Shown here in pieces: positions 1-7,330 of a stretch of DNA of 15,171 nucleotides. The stretch's first letter is position 1; each line of letters begins with the position of its first letter. Source of the DNA: Bacteroidota bacterium (GTDB lineage: Bacteria; Bacteroidota; Bacteroidia; Flavobacteriales_D; Crocinitomicaceae); NCBI GenBank assembly GCA_016866375.1, contig VGMK01000028.1, forward strand, positions 1-15,171. The letters run 5' to 3'. The notes beneath the pieces are model-generated. The model did no database searches, was not told the origin of the DNA, and worked only from the letters and a program-made list of their open reading frames with translations. The translations under genes and the position numbers were made by a program.

Positions 1-7
1 CGAATGA

Positions 8-1243
8 CTAAGAAGAAAAATTACAAACATCTTGGTCAAGATCTGAAATTAGGAAGAAACTGCCGGTTACTAAAAGAATATCGTTTTCTTCAAGCAGCAG
101 CATAATCTGTTTTACTGCATTGTTCACATTTTGATGTACCGCCGCGATGCGTGCGTCTGACTGCTGAGTAGTTTTTAATTCCTTATGAGTTTTACTTCTT
201 GTATTTGAAAAGGCGCATAAATGAAGAGAGCAATTTTGAGGAAAGAGTGACAAGATTTCTAGTATGTTTTTATCTTGTGAACATCCGTAAATGATATGTA
301 ACTTACCTTTTGGTTTAACGTGCCGAAGCGTCTCTTTAATACCATCACTATTGTGCGAGACGTCAATGTAAACTGTTGGTTCCGCTTGTATTTTAGTTAG
401 TCGGCCAAAAATCCCGGTATGCTGACGGAGATTCATGAGAAGTGAGTCAATTTTATTTTGATGGACATTAAAACCCAAGACTTTAAGACATGTAAGCGCA
501 GTACGTAAATTGCTAACTTGATAGATTGGCAAGTCATGTTTTTCTATTTCCCAGCTTGTTGATCTTTCATCTTCAGCGAAATAAATCGGAGCGTTGTTGT
601 TTTTGGCAATTTGTTCAAATACCTTAAAAGTTTCTTTCTGACGTTTACCTATTACCACCGGAACATTCGGTTTGATGATTCCTGCTTTTTCAAGGGCAAT
701 TTCCTCGAGTGTGTGACCTAAGAATTGGGTATGGTCTAACCCAATGTTTGTAATAATACAAATTTCTGGTCGCACCACGTTTGTAGCATCTAATCTGCCA
801 CCCATGCCCGTTTCCAAGACAACCCATGTGCATTGTTGTTGTGAAAAGTGCAGAAGTGCCATGGCTAATGTAATCTCAAAGAATGACGGTTGAAATTTAA
901 GGTCCATGTCTTTCACTTTTTCACAGAAATCAAGAACCTCCTGTTCAGAAATCATGGTGCCATTTACCCGAATGCGCTCTCTAAAGTCATAAATATGAGG
1001 AGAAGTGAAGAGGCCGACTTTTTCGTTTTCGTTACTGAGAAATGAAGCAAGGTAACTGCATGTAGAGCCTTTTCCATTGGTGCCTGCCACATGAATAAAG
1101 CGCAAGCTTTCCTGAGGATTTCCAAGGCTAGTTAATAGGGTTCGCGTATTCTCTAAACCTGGTTTGTAAGCAGGAGATCCAAGCTGCTGGTATGAAGGAA
1201 ATTGACTAAACAGCCAATCAAGTGCATTTTGGTAATTTTTTAT
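8..1243 (-). CDS. folC: Bifunctional folylpolyglutamate synthase / dihydrofolate synthase
   Basis: This cytosolic ligase adds glutamate to dihydropteroate and to tetrahydrofolates using ATP (folate pathway, Mur-ligase fold). Counting from the proposed start, the P-loop GTNGKGS is at residues 54-60, ETGMGGRLDATN near 144-155, LDHTQFLG near 169-176, and the C-terminal domain carries DVSHNSDG, the family's D-x-x-HN motif. The first canonical start in frame is a TTG at 1105, only a few codons before the P-loop. The same frame continues upstream for 46 codons encoding NYQNALDWLF, then SYQQLGSPAYKPGL and LGNP, which match the normal FolC N-terminus. An in-frame stop at 1252-1250 leaves ATA at 1243-1241 as the best start, giving 411 aa, a normal length. 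That ATA overlaps the tonB stop as ATAA, so translation is probably coupled. A CTG at 1213 is a weaker alternative. Function is certain; the start codon is inferred. Confidence 0.93.
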   Translation of the reverse strand: MKNYQNALDWLFSQFPSYQQLGSPAYKPGLENTRTLLTSLGNPQESLRFIHVAGTNGKGSTCSYLASFLSNENEKVGLFTSPHIYDFRERIRVNGTMISEQEVLDFCEKVKDMDLKFQPSFFEITLAMALLHFSQQQCTWVVLETGMGGRLDATNVVRPEICIITNIGLDHTQFLGHTLEEIALEKAGIIKPNVPVVIGKRQKETFKVFEQIAKNNNAPIYFAEDERSTSWEIEKHDLPIYQVSNLRTALTCLKVLGFNVHQNKIDSLLMNLRQHTGIFGRLTKIQAEPTVYIDVSHNSDGIKETLRHVKPKGKLHIIYGCSQDKNILEILSLFPQNCSLHLCAFSNTRSKTHKELKTTQQSDARIAAVHQNVNNAVKQIMLLLEENDILLVTGSFFLISDLDQDVCNFSS

Positions 1244-1935
1244 TGGGCTTTAAGCTTTATGTTTTCAAGAATAACAAAATCTTGTTGCCCAGGTTTACGT
1301 GCGCTGCACTTTATAGTTCTTTTTACAGCTTCCTTTACCTTGTCTTTATATTCTTGGTCGTATAATATTGGCTTACTACTAAGCCACGATACAGATTTAC
1401 ATGTCCCATCATTGTTCAAGAATACCTTTATTGTAATATAAAATACATCATCACCTAATCTCCTCGAGGGGGGAGGAATTACCGGATTATTAAGCACTTC
1501 TCTTTCTGTATTTCCTTTTCTGGGGTCATCAGGTCCAGGGTCTTCCCCTTTAGGTGTTCTGCCCAATCGTTCACGATCGTCATCCAGGCCGCCTTCAAAA
1601 TTATTTTTCGATTGACGTTTAGAACCTGAAGGCGTTTCATCCCCTCCTGTTTGATTCGAGGTTAACTTATTACGGGAATTTGTTTTTCTATTTGGGCTGT
1701 TATTGGCGGCACTTTGACCACCTTCTTTGTTCTCTACTTTCAATTCTTTCAAGTCCAACTCTTCGAAATCCAGAGGAGGAGCGATTAGGACTTGTTTTTG
1801 GGGAGTTTCTTTAGTCGTTTCAATTTTTGGCCAATAATAAAGAAGTAATAACGTGGAAATTATTATCACAGCCGTAGCAATGCCTGATTTACGTTCGTCG
1901 TTAAAAAAATTAGGTTTTTCGTCGTCTTTACTCAT
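1240..1935 (-). CDS. tonB: TonB-like energy transducer
   Basis: This 231-aa protein spans the periplasm and is expected to pass energy from ExbB/ExbD to outer-membrane receptors. It has a short basic and acidic cytoplasmic N-terminus, one membrane segment at about residues 18-35, then IAPPLDFEELDLKEL and a low-complexity linker of about 95 residues. A C-terminal domain follows (about 163-231), with a strand-turn-strand at FYITIKVFLNNDG, a helix, and a final strand, as in TonB C-terminal domains but with weak sequence similarity. The linker is rich in Asn, Gly, Asp, Lys and Arg, not the Pro-Lys/Pro-Glu repeats of classical TonB. The domain has two cysteines, C179 and C210, which could pair in the periplasm. 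The ATG overlaps the exbD stop by 8 bp, and the stop overlaps the proposed folC start. The family call rests on topology and on position after exbB/exbD; TolA-like use with TolQ/TolR-type partners cannot be excluded. Confidence 0.82.
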   Translation of the reverse strand: MSKDDEKPNFFNDERKSGIATAVIIISTLLLLYYWPKIETTKETPQKQVLIAPPLDFEELDLKELKVENKEGGQSAANNSPNRKTNSRNKLTSNQTGGDETPSGSKRQSKNNFEGGLDDDRERLGRTPKGEDPGPDDPRKGNTEREVLNNPVIPPPSRRLGDDVFYITIKVFLNNDGTCKSVSWLSSKPILYDQEYKDKVKEAVKRTIKCSARKPGQQDFVILENIKLKAQ

Positions 1936-2356
1936 TTTCGTAGGCTATTACTGGAGACCATCCGTTCACTTGACACAGCGCCATCACTTGGAAAACGGCT
2001 TCGAAACTTGCATCCCGATGAGAGGCGATACGCAATTTTTTCTTTCCTGTTTTCTCGACTGCTTGGTAAACAAGTTCCTTAATTTCCTTAATGTTTTTGT
2101 AAGTTTGAGCATTTTTTGTGCTTTTTGTATCTCCTGTAGTGACAATGTAGGTGTTATCCGCGTTGATGATAACCGTTGCTTCTACCGGATTTTGATCCTT
2201 AGGTGGATTTTCGCTTGTTTTCGGAAGTTCAATTGGAGTTTGGTTATTCGCCATTAAACTCATGATAATGAAAAAGATGAGTAGTAAAAATACAAGATCA
2301 GTCATAGATGCCATTCCACCTTCAATTTTTACCTTATTTCGTGAATTGAAATTCAT
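1928..2356 (-). CDS. exbD: ExbD/TolR-family biopolymer transport protein
   Basis: This inner-membrane subunit of the proton channel pairs with ExbB and drives TonB. It is 142 aa, the usual length. The short cytoplasmic N-terminus (NSRNKVKIEGGMASMTD) is followed by one membrane helix at about residues 19-37. Asp20 in the motif MTDLVFLLLIFF is the conserved proton-carrying aspartate of the family. The remainder is a periplasmic domain ending in RIASHRDASFEAVFQVMALCQ, typical of the ExbD/TolR fold. It lies 24 bp downstream of exbB and overlaps tonB by 8 bp, so the three are almost certainly co-transcribed and translationally coupled. The gene after it encodes a TonB-like protein and no Pal/TolB genes are adjacent, which favours ExbD over TolR. 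Confidence 0.92.
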   Translation of the reverse strand: MNFNSRNKVKIEGGMASMTDLVFLLLIFFIIMSLMANNQTPIELPKTSENPPKDQNPVEATVIINADNTYIVTTGDTKSTKNAQTYKNIKEIKELVYQAVEKTGKKKLRIASHRDASFEAVFQVMALCQVNGWSPVIAYENE

Positions 2357-2380
2357 ATCACTGGTTTTAAAAATGATATA

Positions 2381-3049
2381 TTATTTTTTTGGATCCTGTT
2401 TTTCATTGATAGTTTCAAGAATTTTCTGGGCTGCATCTTCCATGCGGTAAATCACTTTTCCAATTTGACCAACCAAATAGTTGTATCCCATGAAAGCGAT
2501 AATCCCGACGATTAGTCCACCTACCGTGGTGATCATAGCCGTCATGATACCTGGAGCAATGGTTTTAATTTCTAAGGATTGTGACTCATCCAGTGCATAA
2601 AATACACTCACCATACCGATTACGGTTCCTAAGAATCCAACCATTGGAGCAGCACCTGCCATGGTTGCTAAGGAGTTGAGTCGTTGCTCTAAGATTAAGA
2701 TTTCAAATTTACCTCTATTTTCCATAGCTAATGAAACATTATTTTTACCTCCTGGTGTTCCTATTTTTGGAAGGCCCTTTTCGAGCATTCGAGCTTCTGG
2801 TAATGTACTTTTTTTACACCTCTCAATTGCGTTATTAATATTTTCATCTTTTAGGTCAGTAATTACATTATCTACTAATTCTGATTTTTCCAATGCATTG
2901 CGAATCGCAAGAAACCGCTCAATGAACACGAAAATCGTCCATGCTGCCATAGCTAAAATGATTAAGTTTATATACAATCCTAATCCTTCATTAGATTTAC
3001 CGATGATGTCCCAGGGACTCTTAATTTCCAATAAAAATGAAAAGTTCAT
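2381..3049 (-). CDS. exbB: ExbB/TolQ-family proton channel protein
   Basis: This 222-aa inner-membrane channel subunit uses the proton gradient together with ExbD. There are three membrane segments: about 26-45, 128-150 and 170-193. A cytoplasmic domain lies between the first and second. The family signature is clear in the last two helices, LATMAGAAPMVGFLGTVIGM (127-146) and GIMTAMITTVGGLIVG (167-182). The N-terminus lacks a long periplasmic extension. The gene opens the exbB-exbD-tonB-folC run and lies 31 bp downstream of nhaD on the same strand. No TAnnTTTG element is seen in that short gap, only the one-mismatch TAACTTTT at about 3065-3058. It may therefore share the nhaD transcript or use a promoter inside the end of nhaD. 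Confidence 0.93.
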   Translation of the reverse strand: MNFSFLLEIKSPWDIIGKSNEGLGLYINLIILAMAAWTIFVFIERFLAIRNALEKSELVDNVITDLKDENINNAIERCKKSTLPEARMLEKGLPKIGTPGGKNNVSLAMENRGKFEILILEQRLNSLATMAGAAPMVGFLGTVIGMVSVFYALDESQSLEIKTIAPGIMTAMITTVGGLIVGIIAFMGYNYLVGQIGKVIYRMEDAAQKILETINEKQDPKK

Positions 3050-3080
3050 AAGTTTAAAAGTTAATTATACATTTTGGTTA

Positions 3081-4544
3081 CTATTGTTTAGATACAAAAT
3101 AAGTAGTTTCTGTACCAATTGTTTTCCAATGGTGAGTTGTTTCTACTTGTTTTTTATCCTCTTTTTTCTCTAATTCACTTGGGTCTTTTTTAGGCATCAA
3201 TAAGAATACTCCGATTCCACCAAAATAACCTAATGCGGCCAATAATGAAATTCGTTTCATGTACCAGAAAAATGAAATCTTTTCCATTCCCATTGCCACA
3301 ACGCCTGCTGCTGAGCCAATGATGAGCATGGAACCTCCTGTACCTGCCGCAAAAGCGATGAAATGCCAAACCTCTGCGTCCATAGGTTCTTGGAACATTC
3401 CTATAGAGGCCGCAACCAAAGGCACGTTGTCTATTATGGCCGATGCAACTCCCAACATGGTAACAAATACCCCTTCCGGAATTCCAGCATTTTTGACATC
3501 TTGTCCAAAATTGAAAATTAAACCTGCGGATTCCATCGCAGCAACTGTCATAAGTATTCCCAAGAAGAAGAGTACTGAAGGCATTTCTATTTTACTCAGT
3601 GCTTTCATGGTTGGACCGCTGTGACCATGACTATCCGTTGCATCTGTTAAATTAATCGCTCTGTTGCTTAAAAATTCAGCAATAATGGCAAATACTGCCA
3701 AAGACAACATCATTCCTAAGTATGGAGGTAAATGTGTTACTGTTTTGAAGATAGGAACACAGATGATTAAAAACAGCCCTAAATACAACATTAATTTGGA
3801 GTTTGGATTTGTTTGTTCATCTTCCATAACTTCTATTTGTCCTTTAAATGCCGGTAAGAAATTACCAACAATCAATGGTAGTAGAATACAAACCAAGGAT
3901 GGTAAGCCTAAATGGATTACTAATTCACCGGTTGATACCTTATTTGCCATCCAAAGCATTGTCGTCGTAACATCTCCGATTGGCGTCCAAGCACCACCAG
4001 CATTTGCCGCAATAATAATAAAACCGGCATACCACATGCGGTCCTCTTGGTTGCTAATGATTTTGCGTAGTATGGTAATGAGAACAATCGTAGCAGTAAG
4101 GTTGTCAATAATAGCAGAAAGGAAGAACGCAAGGAAAGAAACAATCCACAATAATTTAGCTTTACTTCGCGTTTTGATCATTCCTTTTATAGATGAAAAA
4201 CCATCAAAAAAGTCGATCATCTCAACAATTGCCATGGCTCCCATTAAGAAAATGAGTATTTCAGCAGTTTTACCGAAATGATGAAGCAAAGCTTCGTTTA
4301 TCATTTCAACGCGGTGTTCATGATCTCCTGTTAATTTGGGTACGGTATATTCCCCATCACTTCCTAAAATCACACCCTTTGCCGGATCTAACCAAATTTC
4401 TAGATTGTCAACTCCGAGGATTAGTAATGTCCAACACGCCACCATCATGAGTAAGGCAGGGATAAGTTTATCCATTTTGAGCGTGTGCTCCATGGTTATT
4501 GCTATGTAACCTAAAACAAAAACAGTAAAAATTAAAAGTGTCAT
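3081..4544 (-). CDS. nhaD: NhaD-type Na+/H+ antiporter
   Basis: This 487-aa inner-membrane antiporter exchanges cytoplasmic Na+ (or Li+) for protons and belongs to the ion transporter superfamily. It has about 12 hydrophobic segments. Diagnostic motifs are SAIIDNLTATIV (about 143-154) and NAGGAWTPIGDVTTTMLW (181-198), mirrored in the second half by SAIIDNVPLVAA and AAGTGGSMLIIGSAAG. This is the internal two-fold repeat expected of the superfamily, with the ion-binding Asp-Asn pairs. The C-terminus is a short charged tail (DPSELEKKEDKKQ). It ends with TAG directly followed by an in-frame TAA. The ATG lies 6 bp after the stop of a 52-codon ORF, with which it is probably co-transcribed. It precedes the exbB-exbD-tonB genes, which also use ion gradients, but a functional link is only inferred. 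Confidence 0.93.
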   Translation of the reverse strand: MTLLIFTVFVLGYIAITMEHTLKMDKLIPALLMMVACWTLLILGVDNLEIWLDPAKGVILGSDGEYTVPKLTGDHEHRVEMINEALLHHFGKTAEILIFLMGAMAIVEMIDFFDGFSSIKGMIKTRSKAKLLWIVSFLAFFLSAIIDNLTATIVLITILRKIISNQEDRMWYAGFIIIAANAGGAWTPIGDVTTTMLWMANKVSTGELVIHLGLPSLVCILLPLIVGNFLPAFKGQIEVMEDEQTNPNSKLMLYLGLFLIICVPIFKTVTHLPPYLGMMLSLAVFAIIAEFLSNRAINLTDATDSHGHSGPTMKALSKIEMPSVLFFLGILMTVAAMESAGLIFNFGQDVKNAGIPEGVFVTMLGVASAIIDNVPLVAASIGMFQEPMDAEVWHFIAFAAGTGGSMLIIGSAAGVVAMGMEKISFFWYMKRISLLAALGYFGGIGVFLLMPKKDPSELEKKEDKKQVETTHHWKTIGTETTYFVSKQ

Positions 4545-4550
4545 AATAGA

Positions 4551-4709
4551 TTACGAAATTAACTGATTTAAGGCAATTTCAAAGGCAGCCTTGTATAGAC
4601 CTCTATTTAACTTGTGTGTTTCGCGTGTTTTTAAAAGTGCATGTTTCATGGCATAAAAAGCGACATAACAGATAGGCACATCCTCTCGTTTATTTAAATC
4701 ATCACCCAT
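4551..4709 (-). CDS. Small hypothetical protein (52 aa) upstream of nhaD
   Basis: This is an ATG-to-TAA reading frame of 52 codons beginning MGDDLNKREDVPICYVAFYA and ending EIALNQLIS. I do not recognise the family. The product is predicted to be mostly helical and soluble, with a basic middle (MKHALLKTRETHKLNRGLYK) and one cysteine at residue 14. It has no membrane segment and no signal peptide. It is supported by its position 6 bp before the nhaD ATG, by an exact -7 promoter element 33 nt upstream of its ATG, and by a plausible amino-acid composition. It may be a true small protein or a translated leader that couples to nhaD. Coding status is uncertain. Confidence 0.5.
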   Translation of the reverse strand: MGDDLNKREDVPICYVAFYAMKHALLKTRETHKLNRGLYKAAFEIALNQLIS

Positions 4710-4742
4710 AAAATAGCCAATTCATTCAACGTACAACTGCAA

Positions 4743-4768
4743 CAAAGATAAAAAATAGAGGCATGCAA
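4743..4768 (-). promoter_or_regulatory. Candidate Bacteroidota promoter for the small ORF and nhaD
   Basis: On the minus strand, TATCTTTG at 4750-4743 is an exact match to the Bacteroidota -7 consensus TAnnTTTG. A TTG at 4768-4766 could act as the -33 element, but the spacing is only 15 nt where about 19 is usual. The start codon of the small ORF lies 33 nt further on. The -7 match is observed; the promoter role is inferred. Confidence 0.45.
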
Positions 4769-4816
4769 TATTTTCTCGTTTCATGATTTACCAACATATG
4801 CTATGTGCATAAGTTT

Positions 4817-5902
4817 TTACTTGGGTGTATGCAAGACTCCACCGCAGACAGGAGATTTTGCACCTGTTACATTTGGAACATTATTAGGTTTTCCATTGAG
4901 GTATAGCGCACCTAAATATGCAAAAATAATTGCTTCCTTGAAGTCGATAATGGTTTTTTGTGGCACAATCAACATAGTTTTACTTACCTGCTTTAGGCGA
5001 GCCATAAGAAAATTATTTTTTGCTCCTCCTCCTGTTACAAGCACTCGTTTCAGGCAATACTTAGTGAATTGCGAGCTTATTTGATTTACTATGTGTTCTA
5101 CACAGGTTCGCAGGGCATCTTCACAGGTAAGGGAAGTGTCAACTTGCGCATAAAAGTTGTCATCGAGCCATTCTGTCCCCAAGGATTTTGGGGCAGGCTG
5201 GGCATAGAAAGATAAATTGTCCCAAATATTAAGTTGTCGGGTATTAATATTTCCTCTTTTAGCTAAGTTTCCATCCAAGTCAAAAGAAAATCCTTTCATT
5301 TCTGCAAAACGATTTAAAGGGAGGTTGCAAGGACAAATGTCAAACGCAGTAATTAAGCCATTTTGTTTCAAACTAATATTTGAGAATCCACCTAAGTTCA
5401 AAAATCCATCTGCCTCATTACTGAATAAATCAAAATCACCAATAGGGACCAATGGTGCACCTTGTCCCCCTAGGAGAACGTCTTTGGTTCGAAAATCGTT
5501 AATGACAACAATTCCAGTTTTCAAAGAAATTGTTGATCCACATCCAATTTGTAGAGTAAACCCTTTATCTGGCTGATGAAAAACAGTGTGACCGTGGCTC
5601 GCTATGGCATCAATTTCGGATGTATTTAGTTTAAATTCTTTGATAAAATTATTCACTTGCTCAGCGAAAAATAGTCCTATTTGCTTATCGAGCAAACACA
5701 ATTCTTCACCTGACAGCTTTTTCACATGACGAAGTATGGTCTCCAGCTTTTTTGGATAGGCTACTGTCTTGGTTTGAAATACTTCAAATGCAACATGCTC
5801 ACCTAAAAATTCAAATGAAGAATAGGCGATGTCTAAACCATCGAGCGAGGTCCCCGACATGAGTCCGATAATTTGTAATTTCTGTCGGGTATTTTTTTTC
5901 AC
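4817..5902 (-). CDS. anmK: Anhydro-N-acetylmuramic acid kinase
   Basis: This cytosolic kinase hydrolyses the anhydro ring of 1,6-anhydro-N-acetylmuramic acid and phosphorylates it to MurNAc-6-phosphate, a step of cell-wall recycling. It is 361 aa, close to the family norm of about 370. Motifs, in order: nucleotide-binding GLMSGTSLDGLD (13-24), SHGHTVFHQP (102-111), GGQGAPLVP (145-153), NLGGFSNIS (169-177), and VLVTGGGAKNNFLM near residue 290. The start is GTG at 5902; there is no ATG between it and the essential GLMSGTS motif. It is divergent from an acyl-CoA dehydrogenase gene, a neighbour pairing I associate with flavobacteria, and they share a palindromic promoter region. No MurQ-type etherase is seen in this window. 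Confidence 0.95.
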   Translation of the reverse strand: MKKNTRQKLQIIGLMSGTSLDGLDIAYSSFEFLGEHVAFEVFQTKTVAYPKKLETILRHVKKLSGEELCLLDKQIGLFFAEQVNNFIKEFKLNTSEIDAIASHGHTVFHQPDKGFTLQIGCGSTISLKTGIVVINDFRTKDVLLGGQGAPLVPIGDFDLFSNEADGFLNLGGFSNISLKQNGLITAFDICPCNLPLNRFAEMKGFSFDLDGNLAKRGNINTRQLNIWDNLSFYAQPAPKSLGTEWLDDNFYAQVDTSLTCEDALRTCVEHIVNQISSQFTKYCLKRVLVTGGGAKNNFLMARLKQVSKTMLIVPQKTIIDFKEAIIFAYLGALYLNGKPNNVPNVTGAKSPVCGGVLHTPK

Positions 5903-5917
5903 TACGGGTAAAATGAA

Positions 5918-5936
5918 TTAATTTTGTCAAAATTAA
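5918..5936. promoter_or_regulatory. Palindromic divergent promoter between anmK and acyl-CoA dehydrogenase
   Basis: TTAATTTTG-T-CAAAATTAA is a perfect inverted repeat with 9-bp arms and a single central base at 5927. Each arm contains TAATTTTG, an exact TAnnTTTG -7 element: 5919-5926 on the plus strand and 5935-5928 on the minus strand. The start codons of the two genes (5902 and 5952) are each exactly 25 nt from the centre. No TTG at the expected -33 position is seen on either side. The repeat is observed; use as overlapping -7 elements or as an operator is inferred. Confidence 0.6.
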
Positions 5937-5951
5937 TCAAAAACCGAAACC

Positions 5952-7094
5952 ATGAATTTCGAATTAACAGAAGAACATTTAGCAGTGAAGGAGGCTGCCC
6001 GTGATTTTGCACAAAATATATTGAAACCAGGTGTGATTGAACGGGATAATTTGCAAAAATTTCCTGAGGAGCAGATCAGGCAGTTGGCTGAATTGGGGTT
6101 TATGGGAATGATGGTTGATCCAAAATATGGAGGAAGCGGGATGGATACAATGTCATATGTCTTGGCCATGGAGGAAATTTCAAAGGTGGATGCCTCAACC
6201 TCGGTGTGTATGTCAGTAAATAACTCGTTAGTTTGTTGGGGCATAGAGAAATTTGGAACTGAGGAGCAAAAGCAAAAATATTTAGTACCGTTGGCGAAAG
6301 GCGAGAAAATAGGCGCATTCTGTTTATCGGAGCCTGAGGCGGGTTCAGATGCAACTTCACAGCGTACTACCGCCATTGACATGGGCGATCATTACTTGTT
6401 GAACGGCACAAAAAACTGGATTACGAATGGTTCATCGGCATCCATTTATTTAGTAATGGCTCAAACAAATGCAGAACTTGGTCACAAAGGAATTAATGCG
6501 CTGATAATTGAGCGCGGCATGGAGGGTTTTATTGTTGGCGCGAAGGAAGATAAATTAGGAATCAGAGGAAGCGATACACATACGCTGTTGTTTAATGATG
6601 TAAAAGTTCCTAAGGAAAATAGAATTGGCGAAGACGGATTCGGCTTCAAGTTTGCCATGAAAGTGTTGTCAGGTGGTAGAATCGGTATTGCTGCACAGGC
6701 ATTAGGTATTGCTGCGGGGGCACTTGAATTATCCACGGAATATTCAAAACAGCGCAAGGCGTTTGGAAAGGAGATTTACAAGCACCAGGCTATCGCATTC
6801 AAGTTGGCAGATATGGCAACGGAAGTTGAAGCAGCGAGGTTGTTGGTTTACCGTTCAGCCCTGGATAAAGACTTCGGTAGAAATTACGATCAGTCCTCAG
6901 CAATGGCCAAATTATATGCGTCGAAAGTAGCCATGGAGCAAACAGTTGAGGCAGTTCAGATTCATGGGGGATACGGTTTTGTGAAGGAATATCACGTGGA
7001 GCGGTTGATGCGAGATGCAAAAATTACCCAAATCTATGAAGGGACAAGTGAAGTGCAGAAAATTGTGATTTCTCGAGGTATTCTCAATGCCTAA
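5952..7094 (+). CDS. Acyl-CoA dehydrogenase (short-chain/butyryl type)
   Basis: This FAD-dependent enzyme introduces the alpha-beta double bond into acyl-CoA, passing electrons to ETF. It is 380 aa, the normal length. An N-terminal helical domain is followed by the FAD-binding LSEPEAGSDATS (125-136) and KNWITNG, then a C-terminal helical domain with RKAFGK, QIHGGYGF (336-343) and IYEGTSEVQ. Glu363 in YEGTSE is at the catalytic-base position of short-chain and butyryl-CoA dehydrogenases; isovaleryl and long-chain types use a different position. It is likely to act in fatty-acid or branched-chain amino-acid breakdown; the exact substrate cannot be read from sequence. It stands alone on its strand, driven by the shared divergent promoter region with anmK, and is followed by a 236-bp gap. 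Confidence 0.94.
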   Translation: MNFELTEEHLAVKEAARDFAQNILKPGVIERDNLQKFPEEQIRQLAELGFMGMMVDPKYGGSGMDTMSYVLAMEEISKVDASTSVCMSVNNSLVCWGIEKFGTEEQKQKYLVPLAKGEKIGAFCLSEPEAGSDATSQRTTAIDMGDHYLLNGTKNWITNGSSASIYLVMAQTNAELGHKGINALIIERGMEGFIVGAKEDKLGIRGSDTHTLLFNDVKVPKENRIGEDGFGFKFAMKVLSGGRIGIAAQALGIAAGALELSTEYSKQRKAFGKEIYKHQAIAFKLADMATEVEAARLLVYRSALDKDFGRNYDQSSAMAKLYASKVAMEQTVEAVQIHGGYGFVKEYHVERLMRDAKITQIYEGTSEVQKIVISRGILNA

Positions 7095-7178
7095 ATAGTG
7101 CTAGATTAACAATTCAATAGACACTTTACCCTGCGTGTTGGACACTTATCTTAATCAGTTGGGTTCATGCTTCGCTGT

Positions 7179-7197
7179 ATTCATGGATTCATGGATT
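7179..7197. repeat. Short tandem repeat in the 7095-7330 gap
   Basis: The 8-mer ATTCATGG occurs twice in tandem, followed by a partial ATT. The surrounding 236-bp gap holds no start-to-stop frame I would call, and no clear terminator for the acyl-CoA dehydrogenase gene. Apart from the promoter element at its right end I see nothing else in it. Confidence 0.4.
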
Positions 7198-7318
7198 AAA
7201 CTGAAAGTATATGGTCACTCCGATTTCATTAAGCTCAAAATAAATAGCTGATTTCGAAGAAACAACATTAAGTTAGCTAATTAATAAGGCTTGACAACCG
7301 AAATAAGCATTAAAAACA

Positions 7319-7326
7319 TACATTTG
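7319..7326 (+). promoter_or_regulatory. Candidate -7 element of the short-chain dehydrogenase gene
   Basis: TACATTTG matches TAnnTTTG exactly and ends 4 nt before the ATG at 7331. With the usual distance from -7 element to start site, transcription would begin at or next to the ATG, giving a leaderless or nearly leaderless mRNA. The nearest upstream TTG (7291-7293) is 25 nt away, longer than usual, so the -33 element is doubtful. Confidence 0.45.
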
Positions 7327-7330
7327 TTCA

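Noticed and set aside
3664..4281. Long open frame on the plus strand opposite nhaD (about 205 codons)
   Set aside because: It lies fully antisense to a well-conserved membrane protein gene, has no recognisable domain or promoter, and is explained by the composition of hydrophobic codons read in reverse.
4793..4805. Inverted repeat ACATA-TGC-TATGT just downstream of anmK
   Set aside because: The arms are 5 bp, AT-rich and without a T-run; too weak to call a terminator.
7132..7150. Possible terminator hairpin GTGT-TGG-ACAC after the acyl-CoA dehydrogenase gene
   Set aside because: The stem is only 4 bp and no T-run follows.
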